Shown here one piece after another: positions 15,698-23,568 of a DNA stretch of 64,000 nucleotides. The stretch covers positions 682,001 to 746,000 of the forward strand of contig NZ_CP076448.1 of assembly GCF_019203965.1 (NCBI RefSeq). Reading direction: 5' to 3'. The notes under the pieces were generated by a model. It was not told the origin of the DNA. It ran no database searches and worked only from the letters and a program-made list of their open reading frames with translations. Source of the DNA: Elioraea tepida (lineage in GTDB: Bacteria > Pseudomonadota > Alphaproteobacteria > Acetobacterales > Acetobacteraceae). Each line of letters opens with the position of its first letter. The first letter of the stretch is position 1. Made by a program: the position numbers and the translations under genes.

Positions 15698-18679
15698 TCA
15701 GTTCCGCGCCGGCCCGCCGATCGCCGCGATCGAGCGCGGCAGATTGCGCGCGAGCGCCACCTCGGCGGCGAGCCGCGGGAGATCCGCCGCGCCCGCGACC
15801 GGCTCGGCGGTGAGAAGCCGGAACGGTTCGGAATAGGCACCTGTGGCCATACGCTCTCCATGCGCTGCGGCGAGGGAGGAGAGGGTTGCCGTGTCGCCCG
15901 CGAGCGCGGCGGCAGCGGCGAGCCTGACGAGCAGGCGGCGATGAGCCTCCTCGAGCGGCCGCCCGGCAGGCGGAAGCGTGGCTTCGGCGAGCTCCGACAG
16001 AGCCTGCACGGCCTCCGCCCAGTCGCCTCCCGCGGCGGCGATCTCGGCGCGCGCCTCGGCGGCGGCGCGAAGCCCGCGCAACAGATCGAGAGCGCCCCGG
16101 CGGTCGCCGCCGGCAGCGACGGCGCGGGCGCGCAGGATCAGCCGCTCGGTCGCCAGCGCGGCTGGCATGCGCTCGGCCTCGCTCGCGGCAAGAGCGGCGA
16201 GTGCCCCGGCGTGATCTCCGTCCGCAAGCCGCAGCTCGGCGAGCCTGAGCCCGGTGCGGGCGCGGTCGAGCCCGCCCTCCGGCTGAACCGCCTGGAGCCG
16301 CGCCAGCATCTGCGCGGCGCGCTGGGTGAGGTCGAGCGCCACGAGGCGTTCGGCAATTCGCGCCACGATCGCGTCGCCGGAGGGGCCCGTCGGCAGAAGG
16401 TCGGCGTTGTCCTCGAACAGGGCCACGGCCTGGGATGCGGGCAGCGCGTCGGCCGCCCCGTCACGGAACAAAGCGAGGAAGGCCTGGGCCGTGCGTGGGC
16501 GAATCTCGGCCAGATGCTCCGGGAATGCCGCCTCGGTCTCGCGCAGAAGCGCGAGCGCTCCCGGCCAATCCCCGGCCTCGCCGCGAAGCTCTGCCGCGCG
16601 CAGCCGCAGACGCCGCTCCGACGAATCGCCACGCCAGGCGTAGAGCAGCGGCTCGAGCCGCGCCGCCGCCTCCGGAGCGCCGATCCGCCCCTCGCGCAGC
16701 GCGAGCTCGACCGCCCGCACGAGGGCGCGCGCGCGTATCCTCCGGTCGCGCGCCGCACCGAGCGCCTCGTAGGCGGCGATCGCCTGGTCGATCTGCCCCT
16801 GCGCCTCGATCAGGTAGGCGCGCGCGAGAGCGAGCGAGGGCAGGTCGCCGAGCCGGGCGAGCAGGGACGCGGCCGCGGCCGCCTCACCACCCGCCGCCAT
16901 CGCCTCCGCGGCCGCCACACCGAGGCGGGTCCGGAGCGCCTCCGGATAGCTCGGCACGATCCCGGCGGAGGCGGCGAAGAGCGGCGCGGTCGCCGAAGGC
17001 GGCTCGCCCTCCTGGTCGGCGAGCCAGGCGCGCCAGAGCGTGATCTCGTCGGTGCCGTCGAGGCGACGATCCTTGAGCGCCGGACGCGCCTCGTCGAGCC
17101 GGCCGGCGAGCAGCGAGGCGGCGCCGGCGAGCGCAGCCCAGCGCGCGGTCGCGCCGATCCCGGGGTCATCGGCCGCAGCGATATCGAGCACCGCCCGCGC
17201 CTCGACGCCGAAGCCGAGCGCGAGCATGGCCTCGGCAAGCGCAAGGCGCGGCCGCGCGCGGGCGAGCGGCGGCGCGGAGGCGGCCTCGAGGCGGAGCACC
17301 CTCACCCGCTCGGCCAGCGCCTCGTTCGGCAGAGCCGGCAGCTCGAACGCCCGGGTGAGTCCATGCCCGGCGAGCACATCGGCCACCTCCCCCGCTGCCG
17401 GAGAGACGGCGAGGCCGGCATCGAGCTGGGGGCCGGCGGCGAGCACGAACCCCTCCGCCTGGGCGCGCAGCGTCAGATGGTCGGACCGGGTCGCGACCGC
17501 GATGCCGCGCAGCGTCGGCACGAGCGAGAACTGGGCGAAGTCGCGCGCGACCGGCTGGCGTGCCTCGCCCGCTCGCAGCGTGCCGACGAGCAGGAGCTCG
17601 CCCGTCTCCGGGTCGGAAAGATGGACCGCGCGCCCCGCACCCTGCGCCCGGAGCAGCAGACGACGCCCCCCTTCGCCGTCGATCACCTCGGCCCGCACGC
17701 TCGCCTCCGCCGCGCCCCCGGCCGGAAGCACCTCGACGACGAGACCGCGCTCGGCGGGAAGGATGCGCGCCGTCGCCGGATGCGCGACGGGAAGGCGCAG
17801 GAGCGTCGCCGCCGGCCCGACCGTGAGTGTGGCGCGTGACAGGAGCGGATCGTTGCGCAGGGCGCCGAGATCGATCGGGCGCGGCTCGTCGAACACCACC
17901 CAGAGCTCGCCGCCACGCCGGAGCACCGCTACCCCCGTGTCACGCTCGAATGGAAGGCGCATCGCCGGCCCCTCGGCGCCGCGGTGGGGAGCGGCGGCGA
18001 GGCTGATCGGAGCCTGGCGCTGCGGCACGGAAGGGGGGAGCGACGCGGGCGGTGCGGTCTCGGCAGCCTGCGTCGCCCCCGGCTCGCCTGCCCTCGCGGG
18101 CGCGGCCGGGTTCGCCGGGCGCGGCGGCGGCGCTGCGGAGGCCGTGGCCGCCGGCGGTGGCAGCTCGGGCGGCGGCGGAGGCGGCAGGGGCAAAGGCTGC
18201 GGCTCGAGACGCGCCGCCTGTCCAGGCGGCACCGCGCGCGCCGCCCCCGGCTCGGGTGGCGCAGATCGGGTCTGGGACGCGCCCCGTCCGGCGGCGTGCT
18301 GCTCGCGGGGTGCCGGATCATCGCTCGCGAGCACGTCGAGCACGATCCTGCCGCCGAGGCGGAAATCGCGCACCCGGGCGCCGGGGCTCAGCGTGATGAC
18401 GACGCTGTCGCCGTCCTGAGCGAGGCCGCCGATCATCGGCGGGAACCGCCGCGGCGTCGCCCCCTCCAGGCTCGGTGTTCGCGCGAAGGTGATCCGCAGC
18501 CGCTCGCCCTCGCGGGCGAGCGTGTAGTCGGCAGGCTGCGCCCAGTCGAAGACGATCCGACTGAAGGTCGGGTGCGTTCCGAACCTGACCCCAACCGGCT
18601 CCTGCGCCCCTGCCGGCTGCGCGAGGGGAAAGAGCGCCACGGCGAGGGCGAGGCGCAGGGTCAGGGACGCGTTCTGCAT
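15698..18679 (-). CDS. Large secreted AMIN-like/TPR-repeat protein at the end of the flagellar motor operon
   Basis: A 993-aa protein of unknown function. Residues 1-25 are a signal peptide ending PAGAQ. Residues about 26-115 resemble an AMIN-type beta domain (VGVRFGTHPTFSRIVFDW, VRDFRLGGRIVLDVL). A Pro/Ala-rich linker spans about 125-230 and a beta-rich segment about 250-420. The rest (about 440-970) is Ala/Leu/Arg-rich helical repeats resembling tetratricopeptide units, e.g. ARAYLIEAQGQIDQAIAAYEALGAARD. The start is an ATG sharing one base with the cheZ stop (TGATG), so it is translationally coupled to cheZ. Export plus AMIN suggests a periplasmic or wall-associated role, perhaps in positioning or supporting the motor; that is inference. 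Confidence 0.8.
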   Translation of the reverse strand: MQNASLTLRLALAVALFPLAQPAGAQEPVGVRFGTHPTFSRIVFDWAQPADYTLAREGERLRITFARTPSLEGATPRRFPPMIGGLAQDGDSVVITLSPGARVRDFRLGGRIVLDVLASDDPAPREQHAAGRGASQTRSAPPEPGAARAVPPGQAARLEPQPLPLPPPPPPELPPPAATASAAPPPRPANPAAPARAGEPGATQAAETAPPASLPPSVPQRQAPISLAAAPHRGAEGPAMRLPFERDTGVAVLRRGGELWVVFDEPRPIDLGALRNDPLLSRATLTVGPAATLLRLPVAHPATARILPAERGLVVEVLPAGGAAEASVRAEVIDGEGGRRLLLRAQGAGRAVHLSDPETGELLLVGTLRAGEARQPVARDFAQFSLVPTLRGIAVATRSDHLTLRAQAEGFVLAAGPQLDAGLAVSPAAGEVADVLAGHGLTRAFELPALPNEALAERVRVLRLEAASAPPLARARPRLALAEAMLALGFGVEARAVLDIAAADDPGIGATARWAALAGAASLLAGRLDEARPALKDRRLDGTDEITLWRAWLADQEGEPPSATAPLFAASAGIVPSYPEALRTRLGVAAAEAMAAGGEAAAAASLLARLGDLPSLALARAYLIEAQGQIDQAIAAYEALGAARDRRIRARALVRAVELALREGRIGAPEAAARLEPLLYAWRGDSSERRLRLRAAELRGEAGDWPGALALLRETEAAFPEHLAEIRPRTAQAFLALFRDGAADALPASQAVALFEDNADLLPTGPSGDAIVARIAERLVALDLTQRAAQMLARLQAVQPEGGLDRARTGLRLAELRLADGDHAGALAALAASEAERMPAALATERLILRARAVAAGGDRRGALDLLRGLRAAAEARAEIAAAGGDWAEAVQALSELAEATLPPAGRPLEEAHRRLLVRLAAAAALAGDTATLSSLAAAHGERMATGAYSEPFRLLTAEPVAGAADLPRLAAEVALARNLPRSIAAIGGPARN

Positions 18680-19353
18680 CAGTCGAAACTCGCGAGAAGC
18701 CGGTCGATCTCGGCTTGATCGACACCGTTTCCGGGAAGCTGGGGGCCATTGAGGAGCGCCGCCTCGCCGGCGCGCTTGGCCGCGGGCGGGGGTGGCGCCT
18801 TCGTCTCGGCGACGCAGCGATCTCCGAAGGCGCGGAGGATGCCGGCGATCCGCTCCTCGATCGCCTTCAGCGTCGCGACGACCTTGGTGATCCGCTGGCC
18901 GGTGATGTCCTGGAAGCTGCACGCCTCGTAGATCCGCGTGGCCGCCGCCTGGAGCCGAGCCGCCGTCTCGCCTCCCGCTTCCGCCGAGACGGCGTCGAGA
19001 ACCTCGCAGGCGTCGAGGATCTCGTTGGTCGCCCGCGCCGTCGCCTCGACGATCGCATCGAGCTCGTCGGTCGCGGAGGGGATGAAGGTGCCGTTGATGT
19101 CTTCCACCCTGAGCGCGGCGATCTCCTGCTTCGCCGCGGAGATGGTGCGGCCGATCTGCTCCACCTCTGAGAGCAGGCTCGCCTCGGCCTGAGTGAGATC
19201 GCCCTGCAACGTTGCCAGCACGGCTTCCACGACCTCCGTCACCTGCTCCCGCGTGGCCGTGCCGCGCTGTTCGGCGCGCTGCGCGAGCCGTGCCGCCATC
19301 GACCGACGCCGCTCCGCGATCGGCTGTTCGGGTCCGCAGCCGCCGTCAGGCAT
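18679..19353 (-). CDS. cheZ: Protein phosphatase CheZ
   Basis: CheY-P phosphatase of 224 aa. The long helical hairpin includes SATDELDAIVEATARATNEI and the catalytic region EACSFQDITGQRITKVV with the Asp and Gln of the active site. The last residues, DQAEIDRLLASFD, form the C-terminal CheY-docking peptide and closely resemble the CheY-binding segment of FliM in this operon. The gene overlaps cheY by 8 nt upstream and the TPR gene by 1 nt downstream. Confidence 0.92.
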   Translation of the reverse strand: MPDGGCGPEQPIAERRRSMAARLAQRAEQRGTATREQVTEVVEAVLATLQGDLTQAEASLLSEVEQIGRTISAAKQEIAALRVEDINGTFIPSATDELDAIVEATARATNEILDACEVLDAVSAEAGGETAARLQAAATRIYEACSFQDITGQRITKVVATLKAIEERIAGILRAFGDRCVAETKAPPPPAAKRAGEAALLNGPQLPGNGVDQAEIDRLLASFD

Positions 19354-19726
19354 GCACGAGCACCTTCTCGATCTTCTCCTTCAGCGTCTCCGCGTTGAAG
19401 GGCTTGACGATGTAGTTGGAGACACCGGCCTGCTTCGCGGCGATCACGTTCTCGGTCTTGCTCTCCGCGGTGACCATGATGAACGGCAGGTTCTTCAGCT
19501 TCGCATCCGCCCGCACCTCCTGCAGAAGCTGAAGCCCTGTCATCGGCTGCATGTTCCAGTCGCTGATGACGAGGCCGTAGTTGCCGGTGCGCAGCATCGC
19601 AAGCGCCTGCGCCCCGTCGGTCGCCTCGTCGACGTTCTGGAAATCGAGCTGCCGGAGCAGGTTCCGGATGATCCTCAGCATCGTCTTGTAGTCGTCGACG
19701 ATGAGGATGTTCAGGTTCTTGTCCAT
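19346..19726 (-). CDS. cheY: Chemotaxis response regulator CheY
   Basis: Single receiver domain, 126 aa. The acidic pair is LIVDDYKTM, the phospho-Asp lies in LVISDWNMQPMTG, the Thr switch in FIMVTAES and the Lys in YIVKPFN. When phosphorylated it binds FliM and changes motor rotation. The N-terminal MDKNLNILIVDD form is the one usually paired with CheZ. It is preceded by a 35-nt gap from the motE-like gene and overlaps cheZ. Confidence 0.95.
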   Translation of the reverse strand: MDKNLNILIVDDYKTMLRIIRNLLRQLDFQNVDEATDGAQALAMLRTGNYGLVISDWNMQPMTGLQLLQEVRADAKLKNLPFIMVTAESKTENVIAAKQAGVSNYIVKPFNAETLKEKIEKVLVHA

Positions 19727-19761
19727 GCTGCGCCTCTCTCTGCCAGTCGCCTCGAACCGCC

Positions 19762-20466
19762 TCAGCCGCCCGCGTCGGCACGCGGCCCGCCGGCACGCCG
19801 CCGGGCGAGCTCGGCGGTCAGCGCCTTCGCCTTCTCCGGGTCCATGCCGGCGAGGATCGGCGCCGCCGTCCGCTCCTTCATGCGGTCGACAACCTCTACC
19901 AGCGTGACCATTTCCAGTTCGTTGAAGATGCGCGCGGCATCGCGCGGGCGCATGTTCTCGTAGATCCGCACGAGGCCGCGCCAGCCTGCCTCCTCGCGTT
20001 CGCGCGCGGCCTTGTCGAGCGCCTCGAGCCGGCGCTGCAGCGCCTCAAGCTCCTCGATCCGCTTCGCAAGCCGCTGCTCGCTCGCGGCGAGCACGCTCTC
20101 GCGCAGCGCCAGCGCCTGTTCGCGCGCATCGAGTGCGGCGCGACGGGCGCGCAGCTCCTCGAGCACGGCACGCTCGGCGGCGGTCGCCTCCGCCACACGC
20201 TGCTCTGGCGTGGCGGGTGTCGGCGCGGTGCTGGGGCTCGGAGCTGCTGGCGCTTGCGGTGCCGAATCGGCCGCGGCGCGGAACGGTTCAGCGGTGACGC
20301 GCGCGGCATGCGCCGGGGTCGCGAGCGGCAGAAGCCCTGCGTCATTGCTACGCCGCATCTCGGGAAGGCGGAGCGCGAGATCCGCCGTCTTGATGCCGAG
20401 CAGGCCGGTCATCACCAGGATCGCCGCCGGCAGAAGCCGCGGGCCGGGTCGGAGGCGGGCGCTCAT
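19762..20466 (-). CDS. MotE-like flagellar motor chaperone (MgtE-N-type domain)
   Basis: A 234-aa protein with an N-terminal membrane anchor (about 12-32, LLPAAILVMTGLLGIKTADLAL), an Ala/Pro-rich linker, a coiled coil (about 90-160, Glu/Arg/Leu-rich) and a C-terminal MgtE-N-like helical domain with YENMRPRDAARIFNELEM and AAPILAGMDPEKAKALTAEL. MotE-type proteins stabilise MotC/MotB-like stator components in the periplasm. The start is in a 4-nt ATGA overlap with the DUF6468 gene. Position in a fliL-fliM-che operon supports the call; the family name is by architecture. Confidence 0.78.
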   Translation of the reverse strand: MSARLRPGPRLLPAAILVMTGLLGIKTADLALRLPEMRRSNDAGLLPLATPAHAARVTAEPFRAAADSAPQAPAAPSPSTAPTPATPEQRVAEATAAERAVLEELRARRAALDAREQALALRESVLAASEQRLAKRIEELEALQRRLEALDKAAREREEAGWRGLVRIYENMRPRDAARIFNELEMVTLVEVVDRMKERTAAPILAGMDPEKAKALTAELARRRAGGPRADAGG

Positions 20467-20918
20467 CGTGCCGCCCGCAGAGCCTGGAGGAGGTCGCGCT
20501 CCGCCTGGCTGCGGACGCGCGGCTGCTCCGGCTCGACCGCAGGACCGAGGGGCTGGCGCTGCGGCGCCGAGCGTTCCGCGACCGCACCGCGCGCCTCCCG
20601 GACGGCGGCATCGAGACGGTCGGCGAGCTGCTCGCCGCGCTCGAGCAGGAACAGAAGGTCGTCGCGGAGCCGGCCCGCTGCCTCCACCTGCTCGGCCACC
20701 TGCCGGCCCGCTCCCTCGGCGGCAGCGCGCAGGCGCGCGGTCGAGCCCTCGGCACGGGCGGTGGCCTCGTTGAACCCCGCAACGAGGGCTTCGAGCTGTG
20801 CGTTGTCGCGCCTCAGCACGCCGAGCCGACGCTCGAGCCGCACCGCGTACCAGAGCGTTGCCGCGAGCAGCACGGCAAGCACCGCCTCGAGCCCCCATGC
20901 GAGCGCCGACATCGTCAT
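20463..20918 (-). CDS. DUF6468 flagellar-operon protein
   Basis: A 151-aa protein with one N-terminal transmembrane helix (about 5-25, LAWGLEAVLAVLLAATLWYAV) and a long, charged coiled coil (about 30-110, e.g. RLGVLRRDNAQLEALVAGF). The C-terminus ends SQAERDLLQALRAAR. Function is unknown; homologues sit between fliM and motE/cheY genes in Rhodospirillales. ATGA overlaps on both sides couple it to fliM and to the motE-like gene. A second in-frame ATG lies two codons downstream. Confidence 0.8.
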   Translation of the reverse strand: MTMSALAWGLEAVLAVLLAATLWYAVRLERRLGVLRRDNAQLEALVAGFNEATARAEGSTARLRAAAEGAGRQVAEQVEAAGRLRDDLLFLLERGEQLADRLDAAVREARGAVAERSAPQRQPLGPAVEPEQPRVRSQAERDLLQALRAAR

Positions 20919-22009
20919 GCGCGCACCCCTTCCCTGCGTGGCGTCTCGCGATCGATCCTGACCGCCACCCGCCCGTTGCGACGACCCATGCGCCCCTCGA
21001 ACAGCGGCACGCCGCCGCAGCGAAGCCGGACCGGGCTGTCGACCGTGCCGCTCAGCACAAGCTGGCTTCCCGGCCGCATGCGCATGATGTCGGAGAGCTT
21101 CACCCACTGCTCGTCGAGCACGGCCTCGATCTCGACATCGGTCTCGAGCAGTTCATCGGCGAGATGGTTCTCCCAGATGCTGTCGCGGCCGAACTTCTCG
21201 CCCATGAACTGCTGAAGCAGCATCTCGCGCACCGGCTCGAGCGTCGCGTAGGGCAGGAGAAGCTCGAGCTTGCCGCCGCGGTCGTCCATCTCGACGCGGA
21301 GCTTGGCGAGCACCGCGGCGTTCGAAAGGCGCGAGACGACGGCGAAGCGCGGGTTCGTCTCGAGCCGCTCGAACCGGAAGTTCACCGGGCAGAGCGGGTC
21401 GAAGGCCTGGGCGAGATCGGCAAGAACGACGTGGATCATCCGCTCGACCAGCGTGCGCTCGATGGTCGTGTAGGGGCGGCCCTCGATCCGCATCGGTGCG
21501 GTGCCGCGGCGGCCACCGAGCAGCACGTCGACGATCGAGTAGATCATCGCGCTGTCGACCACCATCAGCCCGTAGTTGTCCCACTCCTCCGCCTTGAACA
21601 CCGCGAGCATGGCCGGCAGCGGGATGGAGTTGAGGTAGTCGCCGAAGCGCAACGAGACGATGTTGTCGATCGACACCTCGACATTGTCGGAGGTGAAGTT
21701 GCGCAAGGACGTCGACATGATGCGCACGAGACGGTCATAGACGATCTCGAGCATCGGCAGGCGCTCGTAGGTGACGAGACCCGAGGAGATGATCCTCTGG
21801 ATGCCGGAGAGCTCGGTCTCGGCCGCGCTGTCGCCCTCGAAGCCGAGCAGGCTGTCGATTTCTGCCTGGTTGAGAATCCGCGTGGCATCGACGCCGGAGG
21901 GAAGGCCCGGGCCGGCCTCCTCGCCCTCGAGCGCCGCGCCCCAGGCGGCGGCGAGTGCGTCCTCGTCGTCTTTCGGCGTGTCGTCCATGGCGCCTTCGGG
22001 CGGGCTCAT
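20915..22009 (-). CDS. fliM: Flagellar motor switch protein FliM
   Basis: C-ring switch protein, 364 aa. The CheY-P-binding segment ILNQAEIDSLLGF lies at residues 45-57, after an acidic N-terminal extension of about 40 residues. The middle domain has TYERLPMLEIVYDRLVRIMS and VVDSAMIYSIVDVLLGGR; the C-terminal SpoA-like domain has DVEIEAVLDEQWVKLSDIM. It overlaps fliL (ATGA) and the DUF6468 gene (ATGA). Confidence 0.96.
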   Translation of the reverse strand: MSPPEGAMDDTPKDDEDALAAAWGAALEGEEAGPGLPSGVDATRILNQAEIDSLLGFEGDSAAETELSGIQRIISSGLVTYERLPMLEIVYDRLVRIMSTSLRNFTSDNVEVSIDNIVSLRFGDYLNSIPLPAMLAVFKAEEWDNYGLMVVDSAMIYSIVDVLLGGRRGTAPMRIEGRPYTTIERTLVERMIHVVLADLAQAFDPLCPVNFRFERLETNPRFAVVSRLSNAAVLAKLRVEMDDRGGKLELLLPYATLEPVREMLLQQFMGEKFGRDSIWENHLADELLETDVEIEAVLDEQWVKLSDIMRMRPGSQLVLSGTVDSPVRLRCGGVPLFEGRMGRRNGRVAVRIDRETPRREGVRA

Positions 22010-22527
22010 TGCACGAGCATCTCGACGAACAGGATGTCGGTCACGCGAGCGGGGCGCGCGGCCACGTTGGCGCGCGCGATCAGCTCCTCGCGCAGGCGAT
22101 GCGTTCCGGCCGAGCCGCGCAGCTCCTCGGGGCGAAGCTCGCGCAAGTAGGTGGTGAAGAGGTCCTGCAGCCGCGGCACGGCAGCCTGCAGGTGGGGGAG
22201 ATCACGGCTGTCCGCGATCTCGATCTTGGCGCGGAGCTTGAGATAGCTCGCGCGCCTGTTCCCGACATTCAGGTTGACGATGATCTCCGGCATGTCGAAC
22301 AGGGCCGGAACAATCGGCGGCGGCTCGGCTTCGGCCTGCTCCTGCTTGGCACCCATGCCGAGCAGCCCGGGCAGGATGCCGCTGAACCAGAGGCCAGCGC
22401 CGGCGCCGGCGAGAACGAGGGGAATGGCGATCAGCACGATCAGCTTGCCTTTGCGCTTGCTGCCGCCGTCCTCGGCGCCGTCGGTCGGCGCGTCCGCCTC
22501 GCTCGCTGCCGCTGCCCCGCCAGACAT
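22006..22527 (-). CDS. fliL: Flagellar basal body-associated protein FliL
   Basis: Inner-membrane protein of 173 aa that supports the stator. A charged cytoplasmic N-terminus is followed by a transmembrane helix (about 27-49, LIVLIAIPLVLAGAGAGLWF) and a periplasmic domain with FDMPEIIVNLNVGNRRASYLK and the typical C-terminus VTDILFVEMLVQ. Start at 22527, preceded by AGGGGAG. First gene of the leftward operon fliL-fliM-DUF6468-motE-cheY-cheZ-TPR. Confidence 0.94.
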   Translation of the reverse strand: MSGGAAAASEADAPTDGAEDGGSKRKGKLIVLIAIPLVLAGAGAGLWFSGILPGLLGMGAKQEQAEAEPPPIVPALFDMPEIIVNLNVGNRRASYLKLRAKIEIADSRDLPHLQAAVPRLQDLFTTYLRELRPEELRGSAGTHRLREELIARANVAARPARVTDILFVEMLVQ

Positions 22528-22599
22528 CGGCGTCTCCCCTGCCAGATTGCGGTGCACCCCCGATGGGCGCATCGCGCATGCATCTGTGCCCCGGAAGCG

Positions 22600-22614
22600 T
22601 TAACGAAGGCTGAA
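22600..22614 (-). promoter_or_regulatory. Candidate CtrA-binding box upstream of fliL
   Basis: On the minus strand the sequence reads TTCA-N7-TTAAC, one mismatch from the CtrA consensus TTAA-N7-TTAAC. It lies 73 nt upstream of the fliL start in an otherwise GC-rich intergenic region. CtrA is known to activate fliL/fliM-type early flagellar operons in Caulobacter. One mismatch in a short motif can occur by chance. Confidence 0.4.
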
Positions 22615-22737
22615 GTGGGCAAATCCTGCTCACCTCGGACGGTGCCGACACCGCCGCCGGCCGACACCGCCCGGCAGGTCATGCCGAGCCGTCGCCCAGG
22701 ACCGCGGAAACCGGCCTCGCGGCTTGGGTCGCGAGCC

Positions 22738-22752
22738 TGGCATGCGGCTTGC
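22738..22752 (+). promoter_or_regulatory. Sigma-54 (RpoN) promoter of flgF
   Basis: TGGCATG-CGGC-TTGC matches the -24/-12 consensus TGGCAYG-N4-TTGC, with the invariant GG (22739-22740) and GC (22751-22752) exactly 10 nt apart. Expected transcription start is near 22764, 32 nt before the flgF ATG. Flagellar rod and hook genes of several alphaproteobacteria use RpoN with an FlbD-type activator. No activator gene is in the window. Confidence 0.8.
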
Positions 22753-22795
22753 CTCATGCTTCGCCGGACAGTCACTTCCATCCGAAGGGCAAGCG

Positions 22796-23542
22796 ATGGA
22801 ACAGGTCGGCTACGTCGCGCTCTCGCGTCTGATCGCCCTCACCCGGCAGACGGAGATGACGGCGCACAACATGGCCAATGCCAACACCCCGGGCTTCAAG
22901 GCCTCGCGCCTTGTGTTCGGCGACTATCTCCTGACGCAGCACCGCGTGGCCCAGCCTGCCGGCGCGCGAACGATCCAGTTCGTCCAGGACCGCGCGACCT
23001 GGCGCGACCACGCCGTCTCGCCGAAGTCGCGCACTGGAAACCCGCTCGATGTCGCGCTGGCCTCGGACGGATTCCTCGCCTTCGAGACCCCGCGCGGCGA
23101 GCGGTTCGGACGAAACGGCAGGCTGACGCTCGACCCTGCCGGCCGGATCACCTCATCGGAAGGCTTCCCCGTGCTCTCGACCACCGGCCAGCCGCTCGTC
23201 GTCGCCCCGAACGAGCCCTCGATCAGCATCGCCGCCGACGGAACGGTCTCGACCCAGAACGGCCCGATCGGCCGTCTGCGCGTGGTTCGGTTTGCCGAGC
23301 CGCAGAAGCTCATCGCGGAAGGGGCGACACTCTACCGCCCGGCGGAGGGGCAGGAGCCGGAACCGGTCGCCGAGCCGCAGGTGATCCAGGGCATGATCGA
23401 AGAAAGCAACGTCAACCCGATCCTCGAACTCACCCTCCTGATCGGCCAGCAGCGCGAGTTCGAGTTCGCAGCGCAATTCGTCGAGCGCGAGGGCGAGCGT
23501 CGCCTGCAGGCGATCGAGCGCATCCTCCGCCGGCGGAACTGA
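22796..23542 (+). CDS. flgF: Flagellar basal-body rod protein FlgF
   Basis: Proximal rod protein, 248 aa. The N-terminal rod motif is LTRQTEMTAHNMANANTPGFK; the middle has GNPLDVALASDGFLAFETP and RNGRLTLDPAGRITSSEG; the C-terminal part has QGMIEESNVNPILELTLLIG. The ATG at 22796 follows GAAGGGC; upstream codons have no family similarity. First gene of flgF-flgG-flgA-flgH, 26 nt before flgG, with its own sigma-54 promoter. Confidence 0.95.
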   Translation: MEQVGYVALSRLIALTRQTEMTAHNMANANTPGFKASRLVFGDYLLTQHRVAQPAGARTIQFVQDRATWRDHAVSPKSRTGNPLDVALASDGFLAFETPRGERFGRNGRLTLDPAGRITSSEGFPVLSTTGQPLVVAPNEPSISIAADGTVSTQNGPIGRLRVVRFAEPQKLIAEGATLYRPAEGQEPEPVAEPQVIQGMIEESNVNPILELTLLIGQQREFEFAAQFVEREGERRLQAIERILRRRN

Positions 23543-23568
23543 TCGGGGCGGAAGGAGGAGGACGACAC

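Noticed and set aside
22565-22590. Possible sigma-54 promoter for fliL (minus strand GGGGCACA...ATGC)
   Set aside because: The GG to GC spacing is 11 nt, not 10, and the -12 TTGC is not matched.
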